Assembly: GCA_021018815.1 (NCBI GenBank)
Contig: JAITYX010000009.1
Span: forward strand, 9,364,501-9,428,500
Origin: Talinum fruticosum
Lineage: Eukaryota; Streptophyta; Magnoliopsida; Caryophyllales; Talinaceae
Length of the DNA stretch: 64,000 nt
Direction: 5' to 3'
Below the pieces are notes generated by a model. That model made no database searches and was not told the DNA's origin. It worked only from the letters and a program-made list of their open reading frames with translations. Position 1 is the first letter of the stretch, and each line of letters begins with the position of its first letter. A program made the translations under genes and the position numbers. Below are positions 35,064 to 47,519 of this stretch, in pieces.

Positions 35064-36633
35064 GAAAAACACACTTGTTTTCAAATGATTTACATTGAAC
35101 AGAAAAGTCAATCATTAACATCTATAAAAGACATAAATATTTCTATTTCCAAAAAAACCTTCATATTTGTCTAATGTAATGAAGGATTTCTCCCCTTTCT
35201 CTTTATGGTATAGAATCCTAATGTTTAGAGAATCACTCCCACTATCCCTTGGATGTGTGGGATCCTTAGTGTGTGGAGTAACTTCACATTAGGACTTAGA
35301 GATTAAAAACAAAATTTATTCTCAAAAATGATTCTCCTAATTAGACAAAAAATTCCACCATCTAGAACAATAGGACTTCTTTACTCTGTCTTTCATTTGG
35401 AAGAATTATACTATTCTCAGTGACTTCGTGAACACACAATTTTTCCACTCACCAAGAGATAGTTGCATGTCTTTGTTGTAACTCATGCAATTTTAGGTTC
35501 TTTTGAAATTCACCAATACTTAGGAACTTATCCGTAAGAAAATCGATATATCTAGGTTGTCAATTTTAGTCATGCTATAGCCTAGATAGCTTTTAGACTA
35601 AGTTGTTATATTTGTGGCCTAGTTATGCATATAGCTAACTTACCTCCACAAATACAAAGAGGCCCAATAAGAGTTCTATACCATTCCCCGACTTTTATGG
35701 TGTGGTGGATATATACATGTACTTAGCACAATGTGTGTCATCATTAGCTTGACCATGTCAAAATAATGTGCGATTTCTATGTTTCAAAACAACATTCAAA
35801 TGTTGTGTCCGAGGAATCGCAAGTAGTTTATATATATCCTTTTCTTCACAGGATTAGTTCAAAGAGTCTTAACCCTTCATTCCAATCGTTTCTACTCATG
35901 CCACAAAAGGTAAAATACATCTAATGCTTTGAGCCAATAACACAATAGATACTCATACCTATATTGTGAATAGTCATTAAAATGAGAAAAAATTAACTCT
36001 TTGGGATGGCCTTATCATTAAAGCACCGTAAATGTCTAAGTGGATCAATAGTAAGGGTTTTGATGCTATAGAAGTCTTACTAAAAGTATTTCTTGATCAA
36101 AGTTCTAACTAAACGGGATAGACATTTAGGTACATAACCTTAGTGGATCGATCTTAAGAAAAAAAATTTAGCTAGCTAACTTATATTATCGTAGTCAAAA
36201 GAAGACCAAGTATGAGAAATCACTTAACAAATTCAGAATCACAATCACAATATGAAACTAAATGCAAGAGACAAAATACATAAACATGCAAGATAAGAAA
36301 AATATTCAATCAAGTTTTCCAATGAGTAAAGGCTAAAACACATTGCCATGTTAACAAGAAATAAAGACTATTGTCTTTCCCAGAAAAAAAAAAAAAAAAA
36401 ACTTAGTATCAATAAGTATCTAAAGAGTGGTATGAAGAAACAACATATTCTTTTTGTAGTCTTTGAACTATGTGCTTACTAATGTTAGATTTAACTTGTT
36501 TTTAGATTGGTAAAAGAAAATGTCATTACACATTCTTCTTCCATTTCGAGCCACCTCCGAACGTGTGCGAATTTCGGATGTTCATTATTAATCATAATGA
36601 GCTTAACCTTATTCTAATGCACATTATCGTTAA
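35064..36633 (-). pseudogene. D integrase and gag C-terminal remnants
   Basis: On the minus strand, 36600-36530 reads INNEHPKFAHVRRWLEMEEEC, matching the end of copia gag (H.E.IKTF.D..RHLE.E.ER). About 35830-35740 gives QHLNVVLKHRNRTLF followed by ANDDTH, matching integrase (PQ.NGVSERRNRTLLDMVRSMM). About 35290-35100 corresponds to the integrase-RT linker (PHIQGIVGVIL then a GFF-like part). All frames are broken and no catalytic set survives. The fragment joins D's gag beyond C (52403) and D's RT beyond A (12771). Confidence 0.65.
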
Positions 36634-36638
36634 GATAA

Positions 36639-38126
36639 TGAAGGCTAACTCTTGGAGAGTCTTAGTCACCATAGAGGGGGTGAATCGGGTGATGAGGAAA
36701 TTTTATCAAACTTGGAAGAATTAAGCTTGAAAAGAATGAACAAGACAATCCGAGTCTAGATTGGACTCGGAAAAGTGTAACCTCAAAGATACCGGAGACC
36801 CTCCTGGGGTAGAAAAACCACGGACAGTGCTAGTCTAAGCACCAAGCCAAATCCACTATTTTGAATCCACAAAATACAGCAGATCGACTCAACCAGAATT
36901 GCACCCTTAAACAATTCCTTACCGAGTTTTCCTAGACTTAGAAATTGTCTTATCTCGATCTAGTACTTCCTAACCGAGGTAACCTTTATAGCTAGGGACA
37001 ACTGAGCTAAGTTAACCCTTACAGCTAAGTCAAGGGACCTTACTCCGAAATTAAGAAGAGTATGTAATTGATTACTGGACTTTACAACTCATAAAGTATG
37101 AATTACGAGCTGGGAGTTGTAAATAGAAGATTGAATATGAATACAATGAATTTTTCTTAAGTAATGTGTTTCAACAAATAATTCCAACAATCTTCAAGTC
37201 TTGAGAGGTGGCTTCTATTTATAGATGACGAAGTAGACTAGCCGTTGAGTCCGATTTCCGAACCGAAACCTTCTTAACAATTGTAACGGTTCTTCCGAGT
37301 TGCTCGGAAAATATCCGTTGGGATGTTAACGTTAGGCAACAGCTCTTGGCTCCTAAAGGTGCTCCAGTCAACCGATGTTGTCCGAAAAGTAAGGTGGAAA
37401 CCACCGTTGAGCTTAGCATTGAAGTTTTCCAGCTTTGGAAACAAACAACCCCGACACAACGTCCGAGCCTTGTTCGAAGTAGAAAAGCCTTGTTCGCCGG
37501 TGATTGATGACTTGAAGCCGGTTACTTTTGTATTTCAAAAATGAGATAACCTCGGTTAGATAACCTAAAAAGCAAACAATTTTGGTTCTCAAAGTATGAA
37601 ATACTTTAGTCCAAGATTAGGAGCAGATATTAATTTAATTAACACAATTAAGTGCATAATTATCTTAAGCCTAGAAAAGTGAAATTTTCCGAGTCTCATA
37701 TTCATTATACTCAAATTCGATTAGAGTGAGTCCTAAGAAAGATCAAGTTATAAGACTAAAAACATCGGAGCATACGGACTTGATGCTGGGCAAATAACTC
37801 TCAAACAAATACCGTGACTTAGAAATAGGAATTAACATTGTGATTCACTTTGCTTTGAAATGTACAATCGAACTCAAATAAGAAGTGTTAGAGAGATTAT
37901 TTGAACATGTGATAAATCTTAGTGATGTCCGAGGGTAACTCATAAACATCAATGTGAGAAGATAAACAAGAATGTGTTTTCCGAGTTAGTTAGAATCAAA
38001 TGAAAACTTATGCGAGAGTTTCTATAACGATCGAATGACTTGTAATCAAAACTTAGGAGGGATGAGGTTTGTACCGAGTCTTTATGTGATACTCGGAATG
38101 ATCTACTCTTAGAGTCCGAGTCTTCA
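36639..38126 (-). repeat. 3' LTR of C
   Basis: 1488 bp. Starts tgaaggctaactcttgg and ends gtccgagtcttca. TATA box (minus ctataaatag) at about 37214-37223, with CCGTTG/AACGG words upstream on the minus strand (37260-37400). Confidence 0.92.
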
Positions 38127-38142
38127 ATCTCCCCTTTTTATG
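38127..38142 (-). promoter_or_regulatory. Polypurine tract of C
   Basis: Minus-strand cataaaaaggggagat just before the LTR start TGAAGACTCGG; one base shorter in the A-run region than in B. Confidence 0.85.
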
Positions 38143-39227
38143 AAAAGCATTCCATACTCGGATAGAAACTTTGTTAGTGAAAGACATGAGTTTTCATTCT
38201 TACTCGATTGAACATGCGAAGTAGTGAGTGAAGCAATTCATACTTAGAACATTTCAGATAGTATCACTAAGTAGAAAATTTCTGCAGATAGCTCATCTAT
38301 ATTAGAGCGAAAGAAAGAACATAATGTGAACATATATATATCGAGCAAAAATAAAGAATAAGATAGTCGGACTCGTAAAGAGTGAACTCGAAACAATTAT
38401 GCTCTAAAATAAAAACTTCATTCATATATTCACAAAAATAAAATACAAGAAAAAAGGGTGAGAAAACCTCCCAAAACAAGAAAACAATTTTTCTAGTGTT
38501 CTCCCCTTGCCTTTCACTAAAAAACAAAAACTAGGAAGAACGTATCAAGTTCATACGATTGATATCTTGAAAAAAAAACAAAAAAAGAAATTAAGATAGT
38601 GGAGCTGGGGCGGTTTGTGTTTAGGTGGATGAGCGTGTTGTGCTCCTGCACCGGTATGCTTGGGAGGACGTTGAGGATCTAGGCAGAGGCAGCACTAGAA
38701 TCTCTCGGTAGTGACTCAGCTCCGAGTGGTTAACCCGAATTAAGTCATCCAGAGGCTCATGCTCTTTGAAAACCGTAGAGGAAGGTGCTTCTTCAGGCTT
38801 GACCGCTGTGGTTTGTCCAACATCCACAGGGTCTTCGACCCACTAAGACTACTGTCCGAGCTAATCAACTCCGGTTAAGGAACATCGGCACCTTGTCCCT
38901 CGGCTTCTTCCTTCTTCTTCTCTTCTTCTTTTTCCTTCCTTTTTTCCTCCTTTTCCTCGAAAAAGCTGCTTCAGCCACAACTTCCTCGGAGGTATCCGAG
39001 CTCTCCGGGTCCTGAGCAGCTTTGGTACGCCTTTCTCTAAGGAGCTCAAGTTGCTCCTGTTGCTCCCTGACCAGATTCTTCATTTTGAGGAGCACATCCT
39101 GTTGCTCTCGAATCTAGGATTGGACTATCTTCCGTTTGATGGTCATGTTTTGAAGGACAGTTTCTAAGGAGCGGAGACTGTCCCGAAATTTCGCAAACAC
39201 AGAGGTGAGCTTGTCTAGCAGGGCTGA

Positions 39228-42200
39228 TGTAACACCCCTAGACCCACCCTAGGAGTATTACATGCCGGGGTTCCCGAGAGGAACCCCTAAGGCCGCTTAA
39301 GATCTCAACTTGGGGTTACTAACCCTTTCTTAATCCGGCGGAAGCGCGGTTCCGGGTTTTCAAAGGTTTTTCGGAAATTTCGGCAGAGTTTCCTCTGTAA
39401 ACTGGCTAAACCCATGGGCTTAAAGCCCTAACCCCGCACGAAACACAATCTAAAACTCAACGAGCCACACGCTCGGAGAAACACAACACAACTCAACGAG
39501 CCACACGCTCGGAGTATTCACATAGGGATTTTACATTCATAATCAACTTAAGTTCGGATACAACAGTCTTTACAAGCATGAAAAACAGAAAGTACAAAAT
39601 AAGTCCGGAGAGGTCCTATCCGATGGTTCGCTTCTTCTAATAGCCAAAAGCAACTCCGGGGAGTCTTAACTTCTGTACCTGAAATGTTGGTGATGTCATG
39701 AGCTCACTAGCCCAGTGAATAACCCAAACCCAACCCCGGGTTACACTTTGCACATTAATTCATTAACAAACACATGTAAGTTCACAATTCATTCATGACA
39801 TGCGATTCAAATCAAATACGCTTAAGACATGCGAGATTCTAAACTTACCAACTTGCCGAGAAACATAATGACATCAATTGCTCATGAATTCAATCAAACA
39901 TGCTTCATTCTTCTTTCTACGCAAGTAAGTCATAGAATCATTCATCAAGCAAATCATTCATCACGTAAATCATATCTTAGTTCTTATCGCATTCATCTCA
40001 TATAAAATCGGGATTCGATCTTCTTCTTAAGTTCAATCGTGCATTTCATAAATCATCGATTCTTGGTATGCACGATCATTCATTACTTCATATCATAATT
40101 CTTTTAGGTCTTCTTAGTTCGAATGGAAAGAAGATTTATGTTCCGCTCTAAAGACCCAGTTCTTGGAGCCAAAACAATTCGTGGGCTCGGTTAACGGAGG
40201 CATACAATTCGTGGCATCGAGGCATAACAATTCGTGGCCTCGAGGCAGCCTCCCATCCCCGAAGGACGCATACTCGTCAATTCTTAGTGGAAGCAATTCA
40301 ATTCGTGGCTTCGGGTTGACGAGACACTTCTATGGCCATAGCTTCAGAGGGTTCTTTAATTCGTGGGGTCTTAGATCAATAACACAATCCTTTCTCCCTT
40401 CTTTAGTTCTTTATGATTCTTATCTTCTTATTACTTATACATAAGAAATACTTAATTCATATAATTCATGCTCAATATGTTCATGCGTAACTTCTTCAAA
40501 ACAAGCAATTCACATAAGCAAGTTCCGACTCCAACACAATCCATTCATAGCACATACGCATGCTTATGTCATTTATGATCGATGTAATTCAGGATAAACA
40601 CATAATCACATAAACATGTCAATTAGGATTTCTAATAAATGAACTCATCGTTTTCATGATCGCGTATTATCGCGCATAGGTGGTTTATGGTTCTATAACT
40701 TTACTTAATCGATAAATATCTCTTAATCTAGACATAAAGCTTCTTAAATCTCAGTTCTTAATTCAGTTACTCACTTATATGCGATTTAGCCCAAAACAGA
40801 ACATTTTCACTTAATATTGCATATCTCCTAATGTACTCATCCAATGCATACGAAATTTTACAGGAAATTCTCATAAATCATCAGGAAGCTGCAGTAAAAA
40901 TTTCAGGAAATTTGGGATACACATGAATTCGCAGAAATTCGGACAGCATGCTTAATTCATAAAAATCTACACATAAATCATGAAATTCAATTCCCTGATT
41001 TTTCTCAATAATTCTGTTCAAGCTAACTTCACTAAATTCTCAATCACACAGCTCCATAATTATGCTCAAATATCATTAAATTCATGAACTAGGCATAAAT
41101 CGCAACATGCTTTTCAATTCATGAGTTTCTAGTTTCGTGAATTTAGGCCTCTAGCTTCTTCAATTAACTTAGGGTTTCCAATTTCATGAATCAATTCCAG
41201 GTTTCATCCACCTAATTCATTTTATTCTAGAGGATGAATTCAGATTACTCACCTTAAATTCTTAGAGGTTCTAAGAATTCAGTTCTACTGAGGTTTCGGA
41301 TTGGGTTTCGGTTTGGGTTTTGCTTTCTCTTCGCTGTTATGCTTGTCGTACAGCAACAAATTAAACCACTACTTAGGCTTATAATAAACAATATAGTAAG
41401 GGCAAGTAGGGATCGAATCCACGAGGAAAGATACTGTAAAAAAATCAAACTTCCAATCTAATTAAACTAACTATCTTAGTTATTTACCTTATAAAATTCA
41501 AACAAATCAACTTAACTATTAAATTTCTAATTTTAATTCTAAGAAAAAAACTTCTGAGATTATGCACTATTATTCTAATAATCTAAATTTAACAAAACTA
41601 TCCTAATTAATTCTGGAAAAATCAAAACAGAAAATCAAATAAAAACTTAAACAGAAAATTAAAACGTAGAATAATTCAGAATTAAATAACTAAAAATAAC
41701 AGAAAATTATCTAATAACTAAATAAATAATTTATACATAATAATAAAACTACAATAACCCAGAAATATTTTTGTATATTTTTTTAGAACAATTAAAACAG
41801 AAAACTAAAGCAGAAAATAAACAAATTCTAAAACAGAAAATTAAATAAGTAAAATTCTGCACTAAAATAATTACGAAAATAAATATTAAAATTACCCAGA
41901 ATAATAATACTAATTTTCTAAAACTAACCAGACCCTAAAAATATAAAAACAAAATTTAAAATCTAATTTACGAATTTATTTTATTAAAAACCTGCAGTAA
42001 TTAAATTCAAGAATTAAATCTGAAAAAATATCAAATTAATTCCAAAAATTCTAAAATTTAATCACAGCAAACTAGGACTCTATCTAAACCGTAAAAGAAA
42101 ATAAAACACGAAAAATAACAAAAGAAACTATTTTTAAACTAATTTCTAACAAGCTGACTCAAAAATAATAAAAACTAACAGAAAATTAAATCTGAAAATT

Positions 42201-44419
42201 AAAATATATAATGACTCAAAGTTAAATTAAAATAAAATTACTAAAACTAACCTAAAATACTGATCTTTAGGGGGTAACGAAATTAATAATAAAAGACTAT
42301 ATATTTATAAATAAAAATTGACAAACTAAAGAAAATAACTAAAAAGCAAACAAACAATTATCAAAGATAGCAAATTTATAAAAAACACTTAGTATAATCT
42401 ATATCCACCATGCAAATTATTATTTATCATTAACACACAAATTGATCTACCCATGAGCTAAACTGTAGAAGACAACCACTAGCGGATCTTCCCCGTTTTT
42501 CCTTAGTTATTAGTTTATTTAGGCCTAGCCCTAATATAAACCCTACTAATATTGATAACCCTAGCACTAGCACTAGAATTTAATCAAATTAGAGCATTAA
42601 GTATTAGAAAAACATCATCTAGCACCTAATAACCAATCTACTAGCAAATTGATTTAAGAAGGATCTATGATAATTTCCTAATTTAAAGAGATGGGTATGA
42701 GCCATCCATGATTAACTAGGGTGATACTTATGTCTAAAAGATCAAGCAATTACGTACTTAAACCCTCTAAACTATCACATGAATTTATATAAAACTAAAT
42801 AGCGTGCACTCTAATTAATTAGACATAAATTCATAAACATTAAACACAAATTATCATAGAATCATGGATCAAATCAATAAGACAATAAAAATCAAAACTT
42901 TGTTTCAAAATAAATAATTTAACATGGCTTCAATGAGATTATACTAAGTATAAGAAAAACTACTCACACATCATGTAAGTTAAAACATGTAAACTAAATA
43001 AAACTAGCATCTTTAGTATTAATCTATCAATAAAAACTCAATCTTTTCTAATAAAAATTACAAAACTAAATTATACTACCGATATTAGTTTCTTTGACCC
43101 GGGAAGATGAAGAAGATGATGATGGATGGTGGCTGGCTGGGCAGCGGACAGCAGCAGCAGCAAGGGGCAGCAGCGGCAGCAGCTAGGTTCAGGCGGCAGT
43201 GCGGCGGCTGGCTGGTGGTGCAGCGGCGGCAGCAGCCAGGTGTAGGCGGCAGCACTAGTGGTGGCTGGGCAGCAGGTGGACGTGGACAGCAAGGGCAGTG
43301 GTGATTGTGTGTGGCTAGCTTCCTTGGTCTCCCTCTCCATGATGATAATAAGTAGTATATATAGGGTGAAAGAGTTAGGGTTTATTTCTCTTTCTTCTCT
43401 TCTAAGTTTCTTTTTCTATTCCAATTAGGATTTCCTAAAATATAATATCCTAAAATAAATATTTTATTACATATTATATTTATGGACCGACTTCATATAT
43501 TTTCTTGGATGCTTGTCGGTAGCTAAAAATCCACTTTTAACGACTTTTCTTCTCTCCCCCACTTTATTCGATAATTACCTATAAATAGACAAAATATAAT
43601 AAATTAGATAAAATAAACTATATAATATAAACTCAATAACTACTAAAAATACGTATAAAATACGACTTAACATCCGCCTATCTCTCGCTTCGGTTCTTCG
43701 TCCTTCTCGCTTCCCTCTCTGCTCCGCCCTTGCTTCGTCTCTCGCTCTGCTTCTTCTTTCCTTCGCTCCCCTTTTTCCTTTCTCCTTCGTCCAGCGCTCT
43801 GTCCTCGGGCTCGCCGTGCCCGCCGGCAGCTGGTTTCGGCGTTTTCTCGTTCCGCGCCCGCTCGCTCTTCCTCTCCCTCCGTGCGTTCTGCTCCCTCTCG
43901 CTTTCCCCTGTTTCCGCTTTGCTCTGCTCGGCCTCCCGAGCCCGAGCTCTCCCTTGCCCACCGGCGGCGGCGACCTCGCCGTTCGGGTGGCCACCGGCCG
44001 TTGGCCCTCACGCTCTCCCCCTCTCTCGCTCGTTCGCCTCCTCTCGCTTCCCTTGCTCCTTCTCTCGCTTTCCCCTCCTATCCTTCTTTCCCCGCTTCCG
44101 TTTTTGCTTCTTCGTTCCTCTTCTAATGTCTCAACCCCTTCTCTCTCCTCTTTAGCTAATTACACATAATGGGCTGCTTGCCTAATTCCAATTGGACCCT
44201 TAACTCTTTTGCTCTCATTAATTGCCAACTCCTCCTAAATTGCCAGCCATCCCTTTCCTATTTTCCTTTCTTTTTCTTTTAATTGGGCCCAACTTCAACT
44301 TCTCAAGGCCCAATTTAGCTAGCCCATGCTCGGTTTCGGTTCTCGGGTTTCTAATTCCGACTCGGAAAAATTCTAATAATTCACTACCGTGCAAGCACCT
44401 GAAATTTCGGGGTCTCACA
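39228..44419. mobile_element. Solo-LTR-like element G (TGTAACACCCC...GTCTCACA)
   Basis: Begins tgtaacacccctagaccc (39228) and ends ttcggggtctcaca (44419), with identical 5-bp flanks gctga (39223-39227 and 44420-44424). Without H it is about 2.85 kb. No gag or pol motif, primer-binding site or second LTR copy was found, so a solo LTR of a large Gypsy-type element is likeliest. Features: short repeats around aattcgtggc (40160-40360), ttactcacc (about 41245), a CT-rich GC-rich block (43680-44150), a gggccc/aaggccca pair (44285-44320). Orientation is not determined. Confidence 0.75.
41335..43672. mobile_element. Solo-LTR-like element H nested in G
   Basis: Begins tgttatgcttgtcgta and ends tacgacttaaca, so the ends are TG...CA with a short inverted TGTTA/GTCGTA match. 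Flanks are ttcgc (41330-41334) and tccgc (43673-43677), a 5-bp TSD with one change. The interior is non-coding: gtagggatcgaatccacgag near 41405, a very AT-rich stretch to 43080, then a CAG-rich block (43140-43290). About 2.34 kb. Superfamily unclear. Confidence 0.65.
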
Positions 44420-45349
44420 GCTGAAGACAAGGCTGCAGAGGCTTGAGGAGGAGGACCCGAGGTGGAAGCACGACCAGGTGGAGGAGGGAATCAAAAGGTG
44501 AGTCTAAGTTTGATGAGGTGAAGGGGGCCCCGGTTCCGACTCGTGGATCCGGACACCGGGCTTGGTTTCCTAGTATCCATATCTCGAAGCTCCTTCCCGC
44601 CAACAACGATGGCAGCCTCAAACACTTGTGTTTTGCTCTGAGGGGAGGGGAACCTTAAATTGCTTGAAAATTAATGTCAAAAGGGCTCTAAAGGGAAGAG
44701 GGGTGGATTTCTTTGATCGAGCTGGCATGGTGGCCATCTGTTCGATAATAGCTTGAAAGAGGTCTACATCGTACCCCTTAAGGATATCAAAAAGAGCTTT
44801 GAGAATCTTTGAATTAGGATTCTCTTTGCTTGGAATGATGAGAGAAGAAGGTTCTCATCAAAAGTCACGAGAGAAATTCTTACGTGACTTAGGCACTTGC
44901 CGTATTTTTCAAAGAATTCATCTGCAATCTCATTGAAGGGGATGGGATTACGATTGAGAAAGATAGATGAAATTTTAAAAAGGCAATGGAGGAGAGAGAG
45001 ATTGATGCGCACTACTATGTCACAAACTCCGGAGGTGATGATTCGCTCGGAGCAGGAAAGGTTGGAGTAGAACTCAACGAACGAGTTCCGGGTAAATGAA
45101 CTCACCGAAGCATAGGAAGTTGTAGACTCTAGTGGTTTTGATGTGCTTCAACCATGAGAAGGAAGTGGTTGGAAAGAACTTGTCATCCAACTTGAGATGT
45201 TGGGTGACGAAGATTTTGGAGGGGTTAGAAGGACCCTCTTTGGTATGCTTGGTTCTAGGTTTCTTGGTCGAAGACCCTAGAAAGTCTTCAGCTGAACCTC
45301 TTTTAGGCATGGCTAAATTTTGAAGTGAAAGAGAGTGAGCTTCGAAGAA

Positions 45350-45372
45350 ACGAGAGAGAGAGAGAGAGAGAG
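45350..45372 (+). repeat. (GA)n microsatellite
   Basis: Run of gagaga... in the leader of C's third ORF, corresponding to pyrimidine-rich leader sequence on the coding (minus) strand. Confidence 0.85.
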
Positions 45373-45469
45373 AGTGCTGAGAGTGCTGAGAACTTTTGAG
45401 TGCAAGAGTGAGTATGCGAGAGATTAGGTTACTAAAGAGTAAAGTAGCGAAATGAAGGGAAAGGGATGC

Positions 45470-45620
45470 TATTTATAGTGAAAGGAATGTTCTTCGATAT
45501 TCGTTCGGCCTAAACCTCCAACGGTCACCTCGGCACAGTGTGACAGTTCTATCTCCAATGGTTAGAATTCCGAGTGTCTTTCTCCCAACAGTTAGCTCAC
45601 CGACCGATGCGTGCGGTAGT
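45470..45620 (-). promoter_or_regulatory. Putative internal promoter of C's third ORF
   Basis: Minus strand ctataaatagc (45468-45478), 160 bp upstream of the ATG at 45310. Within 130 bp upstream are three evenly placed Myb-core-like words: ccgttgg, ccattgg and ctgttgg (minus, about 45520-45600). The same TATA-plus-AACGG/CCGTTG layout is seen in the family's LTR promoters. Confidence 0.48.
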
Positions 45621-45899
45621 AAGAGAGAAAAAGAGAAATTTTGAAAGAAATATATGAAATTCTCCACTAATCAAGATTTGATTTCAGAAGTTTGAAGTCC
45701 ATTTTTCTCAAAAGCTGAGTCCGACTCGAGTAAGGTTTCGAGTGACTCGGAAAGCACAAACATATAATAACTCCTAGCTTAGTTTCTATCGGGTCAACTC
45801 GTTATTAGGACAAAGATAGGAAACATGTAACACATAATCATGCAAGAGAATTTCACTTAGAAAATCACATAATCATGCATTTATCATGCCAAGCTCATT

Positions 45900-47509
45900 C
45901 CTAATAAAATAAAACCGATCTTCACCAAGTCAATTGGTGAAAATATCGACTAACCGAAACTTTGTAGGAATGAATTCAAGTTCACCATCACCTTTCTCAT
46001 AATGATCTCTCGAAAATGATACTCGACCTCAATATGCTTTGTTTTTTAGTCCCGAACTAGATTCTTAGTGATGCTGATTGCACTCTGTTTATCACACTTG
46101 ATTGGAATTGATTTGAATGAATGTCCAAGATCTTTCAAGTGTTGCTTGATCCATCGAACCCGAGCACAACACGCTCCGGCTGCAATGTAATAAGCTTCAA
46201 CAGTTGATAGAGTAACCGAGTTCTACTTCTTTGAATGCCAAGATATAAGGGATTGACCCAAAACCGGCATGCTCTCGACGTGCTCTTTCTATCAACCTTG
46301 TATCCAAGCATAGTCAGCATCCGAGTATCCAGTGAGGGTCGGTTCTAAGTCTCTTGAGAACCATAGACCTAAATTCTAAGTCCCCGCAAGATATCTAAAA
46401 ATTCTTTTCACCGTAGTGAGATGTGATTCTTTTGGATCAGCTTGGAATCTTGCACAAAGACATACACTAAACATAATGTCTAGTCTAATGAATGTAAGAT
46501 ATAGCAGAGATCTAATCATACCTCGATAGATTTTTCTGATCTACTGCTTTACCTTTTTCCGTTGAGTCATGTTTCATGCTGCTACTCGACCCTCACTGGA
46601 TCAAATGAGTATCAAATGAGTATTGATGTTGCTGCATGTTTTGCATCTTGAAACTTGTACTTCTTCAACAACTCCTTCGTATACTTAGATTGATGGACAT
46701 AGATGCCATCTTTATCTTGTTTGATTTATAGACCAAGAAAGAATCGAGCTCTCCTATCATACTCATTTGGAATTCCTGTCTCATTAACTCGGAAAAATCT
46801 CGACATAGATTTTTATTAGTAGCTCCAAAGATTATATCATCAACATAAATTTGAACAATAAGAAAGTCTTTCCCCTTGGTTTTTATGAATAGAGTTTTGT
46901 CAATCTGACCTCTTTTGAAATCATTTTCAACCAAGAAACTGCTCGATCTTTTCATACCAAGCTCTAGGAGCTTGTTTAAGACCATAAAGAGGCTTTTGCA
47001 ACTTGAATACATGATTTGGAACTTCGAGTTTTCAAATCCAGGGGTTACTCAACATAGACTTCCTCTTGAATGAATCCATTCAAAAAGCACATTTTACATC
47101 CATTGGATACAGCTTAATATTCATGCTTGATGCAAATGCCAATAGGATTCTAATTACTTCAATCCTAGCAACTCGGTGCAAAGGTTTTCCCACAATCAAT
47201 CCCTTCTTCTTGATTGTAACCTTGAGCCACAAGTCTTGCCTTATTTCTTACTACCAACCCATCCTCATTCAATTTGTTCTTGAAAACCCATTTGGTTACT
47301 ATGACTGGGTTGTCGGAAGGTCGTTTGGTCAAAGTCCGGACTTGGTTTCTCTTCAATTGATTAAGTTTGTCTTGCATGGTCTCTACCCATTCAGGTTCAT
47401 TTAGGGCCTCTAGTGCATTTTTGGGTTCAGTTAATGATATGAATGCAGTGAATGCACATAGATTTTGTAAAGAAAAATGAGTCCTTACCCCACTGTTGAT
47501 GTCGGACAA
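45900..47509 (-). pseudogene. C reverse transcriptase and RNase H
   Basis: RT: LQNLCAFTAFISLTEPKNAL, WVFKNKLNEDG, NKARLVAQGYNQEEGIDCGK, TFAP (47509-47165), then FKRGQIDKTLFIK and YVDDIIFGATNKNL (47012-46830) with intact YVDD, EFQMSMIGELDSFL. RNase H is more decayed: RPDIMF-like and DNQSAISI-like words on the minus strand at 46500 and 46090, and a TKHIEVEYHF-like word near 46020. Frameshifts near 47165, 47040 and 46665 and a small duplication near 46600 (tcaaatgagtat twice). Confidence 0.9.
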
Positions 47510-47519
47510 GATGTTCTCA

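Larger units (their letters stand above)
38606..45310 (-). pseudogene. C env-position third ORF, split by solo LTR G
   Basis: Starts MPKRGSAEDFLGSSTKKPRT at 45310. Its core includes LKLDDKFFPTTSFSWLKHI and FLCFGEFIYPELV (to 45074), then a frameshift, EFYSNLSCSERI and a later region to about 44425. After G, the 3' part resumes at 39227. It has a coiled-coil, strongly charged stretch (MKNLVREQQEQLELLRERRT, then SSDTSEEVVAEA and a Lys/Arg run, 39095-38865) and a tail with VNHSELSHYRE (38740) matching B's VGHSELSPEE. The ATG context and MPKRG start are shared with B. No transmembrane segment seen. Confidence 0.72.

Noticed and set aside
43071..43340. Frames rich in Ala/Gln/Pro around a CAG-rich block
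   Set aside because: Triplet-repeat sequence inside element H; no homology and frames exist on both strands.
43575..44169. Overlapping long frames on both strands
   Set aside because: They arise from the CT-rich, GC-rich block of solo-LTR-like element G. The residues are low-complexity Ser/Pro/Leu or Arg/Glu with no domain.
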